Translations under genes and position numbers: made by a program | Shown: positions 1 to 11,496 of the stretch, piece after piece | How the letters are laid out: each line of letters begins with the position of its first letter | How positions within the stretch are numbered: position 1 is the first letter of the stretch | The notes under the pieces: model-generated | The model's database searches: none | Seen by the model: the letters and a program-made list of their open reading frames with translations, nothing else | Told to the model about the DNA's origin: nothing | Assembly (NCBI RefSeq): GCF_000498495.1 | Contig: NZ_AVCS01000016.1 | Location: forward strand, 1-64,000 | Direction of reading: 5' to 3' | DNA: 64,000 bases | Source of the DNA: Flavobacterium enshiense DK69 | Lineage (GTDB): Bacteria > Bacteroidota > Bacteroidia > Flavobacteriales > Flavobacteriaceae

Positions 1-3000
1 TATTTACTGTTACAGCAACTGCTAATCTCGGACTCTCACATCCTGAAATTGTTTGTGTAACATAATAAGTGTTTGTAGATAAAGCATCAGTCGACGATAA
101 AGCCGAACCACCTGTTGGTGCAGCATAGCATTGAATTGCTGTTCCTGTCGCCGTTGCCGTTAAATCCGCTACAGTTGCAGCAGTACAGAAAGTCTGTGCA
201 GAAGCTGTTGGTTGAGCAGTTCCGATAGTTACAGGAACCGCCATTCTTGGACTCTCACATCCTGAAATCGTTTGAGTAACATAATAAGTCCCAGTTGCTA
301 AAGCATCTGCCGGTGACATAGGTACTCCACCCGTTGGTCCAGCATACCACTGAACTCCATTTCCTGCCGCATTTAAACTTGCAACTGTTGCATTACCACA
401 GAAAACATGTGCTGATGCAGACGGCTGAGCCGTTGTATTTACAGTTACAGTTACAGGAGGCGTAGTTACTGTACATCCTCCGGAAGTTAATGTAGCAGTA
501 TAGGTTGTAGTAGCTGTTGGCGATACAGAAAGATTGTTAGTTGTTCCAACTACCGTAGTTCCGTCTGACCATGAATAATTAGTTATAGCCGATGGTGCTC
601 CTGAAACAATTTTCACATTGTCAATCAACCAACCATAATAATTATTAATATTGTTTACTATATATCGGAAACGGATTCTGAATTGCGACGTTAAAGCCGC
701 CGTTGGAATCGCAATCGTTTCACTCTGCCATAAAGAATTGTTTGGCGTTGACCCAGCCGCAACAAATGCACTGGTCCAGTTAGTATAACTTTTTGCCGAA
801 AAACATACTGCTGAATTGAACAATGTCCCAGCTCCTTGGTAGCTCGATGTAGGGAATACAATCCAGTTGGTTCCTCCATCTGTAGAATATTCCACATAAC
901 CTAAATCGGTTGCTGTTGATGGACCTTCCATTCCCGCAATGTGAGAAAACGTCAGATAAGCTTGAGGTAAAGTACTCAAATCAACATTAGAAGCAAGGTT
1001 CGCATATACATTCGAATTAACTCCCACCGGTTTTAAATACATTGAAGCAGTTCCATTAGACGCATAGGTCGTAGACTGCGTTAAATTAGCTGTACCTGCA
1101 ACAGCACCTCCTGCAAACTCAGTCACCCCAGTTTCAAAAGAATTACTGTAGTATGTTGTTTGAGGCACCATACTGGCAGATAAAACAGAAGAACCTCCTG
1201 AACAAAGATTATTTAAAGAAGCCGAAGCAGCCCCAACAAGACCGAATAAAGGTGCATCTTTATATGCAGTCCCCGCTTTTAATTTAGTCGTTACAGCATC
1301 GGTTGCATACACCTCCCAAGTAACGTTCACATTAGATATTGCAGGAATTGTTGCTGTAAAATCAGATGTTGTTCCTGCCGTTAGCGTTCCACCTGTCATT
1401 GTGATAGGCGTTTGTGCCACTCCATTAAACCAATATTTCAATACAACCGAAGTGATTGCATTCCCTCCTGCAGTAACGTTAGCTGTAACGGTTTTGTCTA
1501 CCGCAGTACATTGATTACCAGAAGGAGTAATCCCAATAGTATTGATAACCACCGCTGTCAGAGGTGTCCCCGCAAATTCGTCAGCACCTAAATCCGGCGC
1601 CGTTGCATGTCTTGGATTTCCGTCAAAATCGGTTAAAACAGAAGTAATGTTTGCACCGGCACCTTCAATTTGAGTTGGCACTGCAGGATTAATGTGCAAG
1701 AAAGTCGGATCTGAACCTACCATACTTAAGAAAGTCGGATTCTCACTTACAGAAAGACTTTCTGCACCCGCTAATCTATTTTTGAAAGTATCCAAAAGCA
1801 AATCTTTAGTTCCATTGGCTTCTGTATAATAAACAGCTGCATAAAAAAGATTATTGTTAGATGTTGCATCATAACCTGCAAGACCACCTCTTCTTATCAC
1901 AGCAGCCTCCCCTGTACCGGTAGCAACACAATTATTAACAAAAATATTGTTACGCATAACTAACACAGCACTTGTTCCGCTATTGATGACACTCGATCCG
2001 AAAGTAGCTCCGGAACTTGTCCCACTAAGTACGATTGTATTGTGATACAGATTGATAGCTGGGGTTGGAGCCGCTACAGTCATACCATTCACCTGAGTAG
2101 GTGTTCCTGTAAGATTTGTAGCTGGAGCAGTTATATTTCCAATAATATTGTTATAGACATTATTAGTTGTTCCACCATTAAAATACATACCATTTAAAGA
2201 AACTGAACCTATCGAAGCTGAACTCAATCCGTAGATTTTATTTTTGAATATATTGTTAGTTGTACCTCCGCCTATACTAATAGCTTGCATTGTACTTCCT
2301 CCCGTAAACGTATGAATGGTATTACCGGAAATCTCATTTAAAGCACCACTATTCGGCATTCTGATTCCGTACATTGCACCTGTACTTGTCGCCGGAAGCG
2401 AAAAATCACTTATAGTGTTATTTCGGAAAATTCTATCCCCTGTAGCTACAGAAATATTATTCCAAATACCGTTAATTGGAATAAGCGCCGTAGATAACGA
2501 TGACAAATTACTGATTGTATTGTTTGTAAATGTCTCCGTTGCAGAGGCTGAATTAGCATAAAAACCAGCAAAAGTAGTTGTTCCTGCTGTAGCTGTCGAA
2601 CTTAAATTAGTAATAATATTCGTATCGAACGTAGCATTTGTACACTGAGCGTAGTTAATACCATAGAAACTTCCAATACCAGTTCTGGAAACAGTATCAA
2701 TTGTATTATTATTACAATTTAATGTAGCTGCCTGTCCCGCATAAATCGGATTAACAATACCGGTAGTAGTCGTAGTTACAATATTCTTAACAACGTTACC
2801 ATTAATATTGATTGTATTTGAAGCAGCTCCTGAACCATTGTAAATACCAAAAAATCTTCCTGTACTGGACGCTAATGAAATATTCGCAATCCTATTGTTA
2901 TTTATATTAGAAACAGTTGCAGCCGTAGGAGAGGTAGTAAAATAAATACCTTGAAATTCCCCTGCAACGGTTCCAGTCAAAACCATATTTCCAGTTCCTA

Positions 3001-6000
3001 AATTGTCAGCATACCCTATAGTATTTCCGGTAATCTGTAAATTTTCACCAGCTCCATTACTAAAAGCAATACCATACAAAATCCCTGCAGCCCCAAAATT
3101 ACGGGTCGCCGTTTGATACATTTTGTTGTTTGTGATAGTCCAATCTGTATTCCCTGCACCTGCATAAATCGCAGAACATCCGGAAGACATAAAGTAATCG
3201 TAGAAATTACAATTAGTAATCGTTATACCACTGTTCGCAATCGTTGCATCCGTCGTAGAACCGATACTTCCAATTAATTTAGAAGGAAGGGTCCCCGCAG
3301 GACCGATATTACAATTCGAAATCGTATTCCCGTCATTCCCAGTTGCAGTACCAGTTCCAAAGAAAATCACACCTCCCGCTACTGTATTGGCTACAGTAGT
3401 TGAACCCAACACAAAACTGTTCGTGATGGTATTATTAGTTGCATCGTTCTGAAATTTAATCGTACCGGCAGTTGCAGTTGCATTAGTATTTGTAATTGTC
3501 AGTGTGCTTGAACCTGAATTCAAACCATCAATAATAACATAGTCCGCACCATTGAATTGAATCAACTCAGAAGCCACACTCCCTGAAATTGTTGCCGTAA
3601 CACCTGAAGCAGGTTTAATCGTAAGGGTCTTAACCACACTAGCATCTGCATTTTGACGAATGATAATCGGATACGTTTCGGACGCATACGATAGATCAGT
3701 CAAAGTAAAAGTTATCGGTCCGTTCAGACATCTTTTATTATAATCCGAAACCGCTGCAGTCAATGTTGTATAATTTCCACCAACCCCTACTGTATAATTA
3801 CCAGTCATAGGAGTTGCCAGCGTAAGTGGCGTTGTTGGTGGTGTTGCTGCAGGAGGGTTAACAGTAAATCCTGCTGCACCAAGAGGAGGATATACCGACA
3901 CATTTGGAGTTGCAACATTGTCCTGTGCAACAAAATAGTAATAAACACCGTCACCCAAAACACTTCCTGTACCTATGGTAAACTCATAAGCACCAGTTCC
4001 TGCATTAAACGTTCCTACCGCAGGAGTATAAGCCCCTGAGTTTATTCTCCAATAAGCTACCGGCAAACCGGCACCCGATGTAGGCACACCCGAAGCATCT
4101 GTAAAAGTTGCCGAAATAGTTCTGCTTCCCGAAGCACATGTTGGATCCGGAGTATGGACAACTATAGGCCCCGTTAAGTCAAGAGCAATCCCTGTAAACT
4201 CATCAGCTCCAATATCCGGAGTAGTTGCGCTTCTGGTATTCCCATCAAAATCATCAGTTACTCCTGTAATTGGAGCACCGCCACTTTCGATTTGTGTAGG
4301 CACAGTAGTATCAATATGTAAATAATTTGGATTGGAACCTACCGTACTTACGAAAGTAGGATTCTCAGTTACCGACGAAACATCGCGGCCTGCAGCTCTG
4401 ATTTTAAATGCAGCCAATGTTACATCTAAATCATTCGTTACTGGGCCTGCGGCTTGGTTTTTTACATGGATGTTAGTACCTGCTAATAAATTATTATTAG
4501 ATGATGCGTCATAAGGCGATATACCACCTGCCAGTCTCAATACTACAGATACACCTATACCTCTGGACGGCAGATTATTAATCAAAATATTGTTTCGCAG
4601 CGTTAACGGACCTCCACTAGACACAGCGCTCGATCCGAAATTAGTTCCGGTATTTAAACCGTTCAGTACAATGGTATTATTGTATAGATTCATAGGCATC
4701 CCCCAAGAGTTAATACCGATTACCTGATGAGGTTCAACTCCACCGTTTGTCGCCACTGGCGCAGTTAAATCACCCATAATATTATTATAAATACTATAGG
4801 TTCCACCACCTGTAATAGCAAAACCAATAACCTGAGATGCAGCTCCCGGACCATTTAATCCGTAGACTTTATTGTTATAAACATTGTTAGTGGTTCCTGC
4901 CGACATAGCAATACCATTGATCCCACCGTTTCCTCCTGAAAATGAACCGATAGTGTTCCCTGAAATGACATTAAGAACACCTGCGTTAGCCATTCGGATT
5001 CCATTAACAGTACCTGTTGACGTAGCCGGAACAGTAATATTACTCACAATATTATTTTGAATCTTTTTATTTTCTACACCCGTTCCGGTCTTAATACCAT
5101 CTATCGGTTGCGCACCTGTTGATGAAGAAGTTAAGCCTGTAATCGTATTATTGCTAACTGTCTCAACCATGGAAGTTGTCGATGAATAAATCGCAGCCAT
5201 GGCAGCTGTACCTGTAGTGCCCGTAGAACTTAAATTTGTAATTGTATTACGATCAACTGTTACACTCGCAGCTGCACCATAATTAATACCATAAAAAATC
5301 CCCGTCACAGTCCTTGACAAATTTTCAAGGGTGTTGCGACTACAATTCAATGTAGCAGCAGCTCCTGCGGAAATACCGTAAAAAATACCTGTATGACCAA
5401 CAGAAGAAATATTCTTGATTGTATTCCCTTCTATAGCAATCGTATTGCTGGTACCTGTCGTTACGCCATTGCTAATTCCATATACAGTACCACCTGCAGT
5501 AGATGTCAAAGTTACATTAGCGATAGTGTTATCAGCAATATAACATGTTTCAGATGCAGTAGGCGAAGTATTGCTAAAAATACCAGTAAAACTTCCAGGT
5601 GTTGATCCCGCAGCAATTCTTAATGTACCGGAACCTGCATTAGAATCGTATCCTACGGTATTCCCGATGATACGTACACCATTACCATAATTACCACTGG
5701 AAAAATAAATACCATACATTACATAACCAGAGGTAAACGTACGTGTCGCCGTCTGGTAAACTCTATTACCTGTTATGTTCCAGGCAGAACTTCCTGTCGA
5801 AGCATAAATTGCCGCACAATAATTAGCTGCATTAAAAAAGTCGTACAAATTACAATCGCTGATTGTTATCTCACTGTTACAAATAATTTCACTTGTATTT
5901 GTCCCCAATGAGAAAATTAGTTTAGTCGGAAGAGCCGCTCCCGCCGGACCAATATCACAGCTTGAAATAGTATTTCCGTCATTACCGGTTTCAGGTCCTG

Positions 6001-6565
6001 TACCGAAAAACACTACTCCCCCTGCAGTAGTTACATTATTTGTACTTGAACCTAATATATTACAGTTCGTTACTGTATTGCCAGTAGCATCTCCCACGAA
6101 ACTTATAGTGGAGGTATTGGCATTAGCTGACGTACTTAAATTGGAAATTGTCAGCCCTTTTCCTCCTGAATACAAACCGTCTATGGTAACATTATCCGCT
6201 CCATTAAGCAGAATCAACTCAGAAGCCAAAGTACCTGAAATTGTCCTATTTCCTCCGACCGGTTTAATTGTCAAGGATGACCAATCCCCCGCATTAAGTT
6301 TTGCGGTGGTAAGCTCATCAGTATCCCCGGAAATATCAATAGTGATATTAGCCCCGGTTTGAGAAGTTCCAATGGCCGTGAATGCCGCGCCCAAAGTAGC
6401 ATAGTTTCCGTTACCTGTTAAAGCACCGTAAACCGTAACCGGTTGTTGTCCCCGGACATTTGAAACTCCAAAAAAAACGAACAAAAGCAGCACGAGCAGC
6501 TTTTGTGACCTCATCAGAAGCCCGGACGATGGCTCATCCGGCCCTTTAATGTATTTTTTCTTCAT
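1..6565 (-). CDS. Giant secreted beta-helix/Ig-like surface protein (3' end outside window)
   Basis: The frame is open from the ATG at 6565 to the window edge, giving about 2188 residues without a C-terminus. An N-terminal extension of about 17 residues precedes a hydrophobic signal peptide (MRSQKLLVLLLFVFFG), a layout I associate with large flavobacterial secreted proteins. Residues about 40-790 and 919-1664 are two related modules rich in short N/T/G/I rungs (ITNCNFYDYF, VYNNIIGNI, LYHNTIVL), typical of right-handed parallel beta-helices; both end in PDIGADEF or PDLGADEF. Residues about 1800-1985 look like a MAM or jelly-roll domain (YVEYSTDGGTNWI, WLIDNVKI). The end carries at least two Ig-like repeats of about 70 residues (TYYVTQTISGCESPR). 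I infer a T9SS-exported adhesin or polysaccharide-binding protein; the sorting domain would lie beyond the window. Confidence 0.85.
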   Translation of the reverse strand, partial: MKKKYIKGPDEPSSGLLMRSQKLLVLLLFVFFGVSNVRGQQPVTVYGALTGNGNYATLGAAFTAIGTSQTGANITIDISGDTDELTTAKLNAGDWSSLTIKPVGGNRTISGTLASELILLNGADNVTIDGLYSGGKGLTISNLSTSANANTSTISFVGDATGNTVTNCNILGSSTNNVTTAGGVVFFGTGPETGNDGNTISSCDIGPAGAALPTKLIFSLGTNTSEIICNSEITISDCNLYDFFNAANYCAAIYASTGSSAWNITGNRVYQTATRTFTSGYVMYGIYFSSGNYGNGVRIIGNTVGYDSNAGSGTLRIAAGSTPGSFTGIFSNTSPTASETCYIADNTIANVTLTSTAGGTVYGISNGVTTGTSNTIAIEGNTIKNISSVGHTGIFYGISAGAAATLNCSRNTLENLSRTVTGIFYGINYGAAASVTVDRNTITNLSSTGTTGTAAMAAIYSSTTSMVETVSNNTITGLTSSSTGAQPIDGIKTGTGVENKKIQNNIVSNITVPATSTGTVNGIRMANAGVLNVISGNTIGSFSGGNGGINGIAMSAGTTNNVYNNKVYGLNGPGAASQVIGFAITGGGTYSIYNNIMGDLTAPVATNGGVEPHQVIGINSWGMPMNLYNNTIVLNGLNTGTNFGSSAVSSGGPLTLRNNILINNLPSRGIGVSVVLRLAGGISPYDASSNNNLLAGTNIHVKNQAAGPVTNDLDVTLAAFKIRAAGRDVSSVTENPTFVSTVGSNPNYLHIDTTVPTQIESGGAPITGVTDDFDGNTRSATTPDIGADEFTGIALDLTGPIVVHTPDPTCASGSRTISATFTDASGVPTSGAGLPVAYWRINSGAYTPAVGTFNAGTGAYEFTIGTGSVLGDGVYYYFVAQDNVATPNVSVYPPLGAAGFTVNPPAATPPTTPLTLATPMTGNYTVGVGGNYTTLTAAVSDYNKRCLNGPITFTLTDLSYASETYPIIIRQNADASVVKTLTIKPASGVTATISGSVASELIQFNGADYVIIDGLNSGSSTLTITNTNATATAGTIKFQNDATNNTITNSFVLGSTTVANTVAGGVIFFGTGTATGNDGNTISNCNIGPAGTLPSKLIGSIGSTTDATIANSGITITNCNFYDYFMSSGCSAIYAGAGNTDWTITNNKMYQTATRNFGAAGILYGIAFSNGAGENLQITGNTIGYADNLGTGNMVLTGTVAGEFQGIYFTTSPTAATVSNINNNRIANISLASSTGRFFGIYNGSGAASNTININGNVVKNIVTTTTTGIVNPIYAGQAATLNCNNNTIDTVSRTGIGSFYGINYAQCTNATFDTNIITNLSSTATAGTTTFAGFYANSASATETFTNNTISNLSSLSTALIPINGIWNNISVATGDRIFRNNTISDFSLPATSTGAMYGIRMPNSGALNEISGNTIHTFTGGSTMQAISIGGGTTNNIFKNKIYGLSSASIGSVSLNGMYFNGGTTNNVYNNIIGNITAPATNLTGTPTQVNGMTVAAPTPAINLYHNTIVLSGTSSGATFGSSVINSGTSAVLVMRNNIFVNNCVATGTGEAAVIRRGGLAGYDATSNNNLFYAAVYYTEANGTKDLLLDTFKNRLAGAESLSVSENPTFLSMVGSDPTFLHINPAVPTQIEGAGANITSVLTDFDGNPRHATAPDLGADEFAGTPLTAVVINTIGITPSGNQCTAVDKTVTANVTAGGNAITSVVLKYWFNGVAQTPITMTGGTLTAGTTSDFTATIPAISNVNVTWEVYATDAVTTKLKAGTAYKDAPLFGLVGAASASLNNLCSGGSSVLSASMVPQTTYYSNSFETGVTEFAGGAVAGTANLTQSTTYASNGTASMYLKPVGVNSNVYANLASNVDLSTLPQAYLTFSHIAGMEGPSTATDLGYVEYSTDGGTNWIVFPTSSYQGAGTLFNSAVCFSAKSYTNWTSAFVAAGSTPNNSLWQSETIAIPTAALTSQFRIRFRYIVNNINNYYGWLIDNVKIVSGAPSAITNYSWSDGTTVVGTTNNLSVSPTATTTYTATLTSGGCTVTTPPVTVTVNTTAQPSASAHVFCGNATVASLNAAGNGVQWYAGPTGGVPMSPADALATGTYYVTQTISGCESPRMAVPVTIGTAQPTASAQTFCTAATVADLTATATGTAIQCYAAPTGGSALSSTDALSTNTYYVTQTISGCESPRLAVAVTVN
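1570..3810 (-). repeat. Beta-helix module copy 2 of the giant protein
   Basis: This is the second module. It starts at GGNYTTLTAAV and ends at PDLGADEF. It matches copy 1 in the same segment order and nearly the same length (about 2.2 kb), so I read it as an internal duplication of some 740 residues that has since diverged. Confidence 0.6.
4195..6450 (-). repeat. Beta-helix module copy 1 of the giant protein
   Basis: This is the first of two homologous coding modules. It starts at a GNYATLGAAFTAI segment and ends at the PDIGADEF motif. It shares with copy 2 an ordered set of segments: a KPxxGxxxxISG segment, the GGVxFFGTG and NDGNTIS segments, the YxTATRxF segment, and the VSENPTF(V/L)S(T/M)VGS segment. 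Confidence 0.6.
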
Positions 6566-7076
6566 AAAATAAAAAATTTTTGTTAATAGTTGGTCACGAA
6601 TCTACACAGAATTAACATTGTAAAAAATTTTATTTCCCAAGAAATTAACATTTTATCCCTAATATAACAATGTTTTTAAAAAAATACATATTTAGCCAAA
6701 AAAGTAGTTTTTTAACAAAAAAATAATAGTTCGAAACAATATATAAATAATAAAAAAAACTTAAAGTTAGAAATTAAACATTGTTTTAAAAAAAAATAAA
6801 ACCAGCCTATTTCCAATTATTAATATTTATTTTCAAAAAAAACAATGCAGATTTACAAACAACAAGCAAGTAGGCTTCCGTCAATAAGCATGAGCAAAAA
6901 ACCATAGAAAAACACTCTTCCGCTTAGGTTAAAAAATAGGCTTCCCTGTTTTACAGTAGCCATTACTATATTTTGAAGATTCTAAACAGATTGCCGATGG
7001 CAGAGATTTATAATCAGCCTTTTTTGAAACCTGAGTATCCAATCAGAATATCAACATAAAGAAAAAATGTAATCCA
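6566..7076. other. AT-rich intergenic region without a gene
   Basis: About 510 bases, very AT-rich with many A and T runs, between the end of the kinase gene and the start of the giant gene (both minus strand). It must hold the giant gene's promoter and leader. I could not find a clean TAnnTTTG box on the minus strand here, nor any coding potential or strong terminator hairpin. Confidence 0.6.
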
Positions 7077-8120
7077 TTAACAAAAAGCCAAAATCCCTTT
7101 CAGCAAATTAATCTGATTGACGGTGCGGTATAAATTATGATTTTCAAAGGAGATCTGATAGTAAACATCTCCGCTTAAGTAGTCGGTCAAAAACCGGATT
7201 GCCTGAATGAATACAACCACTTTAGCCGCATAATCCAGATTTTCCTTTTCAATAGGTTCTAGAACTTTTTCAAGAGAGGACAGAAAACCTTTCTTAGCAG
7301 CAGCAAAAAGTTCCGGATCAAAATTAGCTTGGCCTGAAATTGTACTTTCATCCGCTGTAGTATTGGTATAGGACCTAATCATATCGCCAAAATCGTAGAG
7401 CAGTGTCCCTTCCATTACGGTATCCAAATCGATTACGGCAATTGCCTCGCGCTTTGTTTCATGAAACAGCACATTACTGATTTTCGGATCGGCATGAATA
7501 ATTCTTTTCGGAAGCAGCCCATTTTTCTGCAGTTCAATCCAGGCATTTGGCAATTCAAGATGATCGTTAACGAACTGCACCACAGAAGCCGAAGCTGTTT
7601 TACGTTCTTCCGACGCACCCGCCAAGGCAGTTTTATAATCCAAAATCCTTTTTTCGAAATTTATGAAATCCGGAAGCACCGGTTGTAGTTTTATTTCGCC
7701 GGAAGGACTGTTCATCACTTGATAAAACTCGCTGAATGCTTTAGCCGCTTCAAAGGCAAGAGCCGGTGAATCAGCCTTAGTCAACGAAACACTGTCTTTT
7801 ATATAAGTAAACATCCTCCACGGATCATTATTTTCATCTAAAAATAACGGCTTGTTATCCTGTGTAGGTATTGGCGAACTAACTTCCAACGGATAATCCG
7901 ATTGCTTTAGAAAAGCAATCACGCTATTGGTGTTATGAGAAAGCGCATTCACATCCTTAAAGACAGTATTGTTTATTTTTTGAAGGACATAATCCTTATT
8001 CGTTTTGGAATCGGTTATCAGATAAGTTGCATTAATCAATCCGTGTCCAATTTCCGAAACACAGATATCCGTTAAGGAAGTTGGGAGAAATTTAGCTGCA
8101 ATCTGCCGAACCTTTTCCAT
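7077..8120 (-). CDS. N-acetylhexosamine 1-kinase-like phosphotransferase (APH fold)
   Basis: An aminoglycoside-phosphotransferase-fold kinase of 347 residues. A nucleotide-binding start (IGHGLINATYLI, about residues 24-35) is followed by the catalytic loop HADPKISNVLF (H209, D211, N216) and the metal-binding DLDT (231-234) with LYDFGDMIR after it. The HxDxKxxNVLF plus DLDTVxxGxLLYDFGD pattern is that of NahK, which phosphorylates GalNAc or GlcNAc at C1. An in-frame ATG at 8162 would overlap the upstream gene by 41 bases. I prefer the ATG at 8120, one base after that gene's stop codon, which allows reinitiation and still starts before the conserved domain. It is the last gene of an operon with the nucleotidyltransferase and GH109 gene, supporting GalNAc salvage (inference). 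Confidence 0.8.
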   Translation of the reverse strand: MEKVRQIAAKFLPTSLTDICVSEIGHGLINATYLITDSKTNKDYVLQKINNTVFKDVNALSHNTNSVIAFLKQSDYPLEVSSPIPTQDNKPLFLDENNDPWRMFTYIKDSVSLTKADSPALAFEAAKAFSEFYQVMNSPSGEIKLQPVLPDFINFEKRILDYKTALAGASEERKTASASVVQFVNDHLELPNAWIELQKNGLLPKRIIHADPKISNVLFHETKREAIAVIDLDTVMEGTLLYDFGDMIRSYTNTTADESTISGQANFDPELFAAAKKGFLSSLEKVLEPIEKENLDYAAKVVVFIQAIRFLTDYLSGDVYYQISFENHNLYRTVNQINLLKGILAFC

Positions 8121-8121
8121 A

Positions 8122-10459
<2,338 letters not shown>

Positions 10460-10498
10460 TTATCTCGTTTTAGCCACAAAAAACTATCGCACCAAAAC

Positions 10499-11314
10499 CT
10501 ACTTCCAGAAAACCACCATCAGCCACCAAAAAACGGGGACACTTTCAACCCAAAAATCAGTGTAGTAATTCGAGCGTTTCGGACTGGCAAAAAAGGTAAA
10601 AAGAGCAATAACGATAACCAATACCAGATTAATCCATAATTGACATACCTCAACATCGGATCGTAAGAATTCCAAAAAGTAAAACGGAATCAACAGGAAC
10701 AGGTTGAGAAGTTTAGTCTTTTGAACACCCAACTTTTGCGGAACGGTCTGCAGCGATGCATCGTCGTGTTTCAGATCGATGATTTCAAAAATCAATATCA
10801 GGATAATTACCAGTAAAAAGCGCTGGCAGAATTTTAACCATACATCATGGGAAAGCGACAAATCCGCATTAATTATCGGCAAAAACATCGTAATACCTGC
10901 CCAGCAAAAAGCGACAATATAAATCTTTACCCCTGCCCAGTTTCGGGCATTTCCTATCTTGGGAAAAACGGGCAGCGTATACAAAACAGTCAATCCCAAA
11001 AAAGCCACCGACACCATTTGTGTTCGAAATTCCAGATGAAAGAAATAGTAAACCGTCGCCAAAAACGAAAAAACACTCAAAGCCACAATCGCCTTTCGTT
11101 CCGTAGTTATTTTTAGCTTTTTGGCACGGACTAATTCGTCGTACTTCACAAAATTATAACCTACAATTGTCCCGAAAAAAGCAAACAATGCCATCGGCTC
11201 ATCATATGTGATATGAAAAAAATGAAACGTCATGCGCACCAAAGCATACACCGACAAAGCCACATGGATACTTCCGTGAAGATAAAAATCGAATATCTTT
11301 TTGAGTAATTGCAT
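10499..11314 (-). CDS. UbiA-superfamily-like integral membrane protein
   Basis: A very hydrophobic protein of about 271 residues with seven to nine likely membrane segments. The first polar loop carries NFVKYDEL and a later loop DLKHDD, in the places where UbiA prenyltransferases have their two aspartate-rich motifs (NDxxD and DxxxD), but neither motif is canonical. I call the fold with moderate confidence and give no substrate. The open frame has an ATG at 11332. I chose the second ATG at 11314 because a TACTTTTG box at 11320-11327 (minus strand) would otherwise lie inside the coding region. The gene is 81 bases upstream of the GH109 operon, so co-transcription is possible. Confidence 0.65.
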   Translation of the reverse strand: MQLLKKIFDFYLHGSIHVALSVYALVRMTFHFFHITYDEPMALFAFFGTIVGYNFVKYDELVRAKKLKITTERKAIVALSVFSFLATVYYFFHLEFRTQMVSVAFLGLTVLYTLPVFPKIGNARNWAGVKIYIVAFCWAGITMFLPIINADLSLSHDVWLKFCQRFLLVIILILIFEIIDLKHDDASLQTVPQKLGVQKTKLLNLFLLIPFYFLEFLRSDVEVCQLWINLVLVIVIALFTFFASPKRSNYYTDFWVESVPVFWWLMVVFWK

Positions 11315-11319
11315 CCTTA

Positions 11320-11327
11320 CAAAAGTA
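11320..11327 (-). promoter_or_regulatory. TAnnTTTG -7 box for the UbiA-like gene
   Basis: TACTTTTG on the minus strand fits the flavobacterial -7 consensus TAnnTTTG. It ends only six bases before the ATG at 11314, so the transcript would be leaderless or nearly so. No well-spaced TTG was found upstream. Confidence 0.35.
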
Positions 11328-11413
11328 ATCAATCTGTTAACAACTGTCGATTTAAGTTGAAAAATCCTCTAAAAATTGGCGTTAAAAAACGAGTTTATTA
11401 GCAGATTAATAAT

Positions 11414-11421
11414 TATTTTTG
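11414..11421 (+). promoter_or_regulatory. TAnnTTTG -7 box for gcvP
   Basis: TATTTTTG matches the -7 consensus and lies 75 bases before the gcvP ATG. The only nearby TTG (11376-11378) is 35 bases upstream, too far for the usual 17-23 spacing, so only the -7 box is supported. Confidence 0.35.
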
Positions 11422-11496
11422 TACCCTTTAAATACACAACGTAATCACAGTTTGAGGCTCTGCCCCAAACACTTAAACAAACAGTAGAGAAAACTG

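Noticed and set aside
2316..2561. Short plus-strand frames inside the giant gene (also at 4332, 5393 and 6078)
   Set aside because: All are antisense to the uninterrupted minus-strand frame and show no domain or start context.
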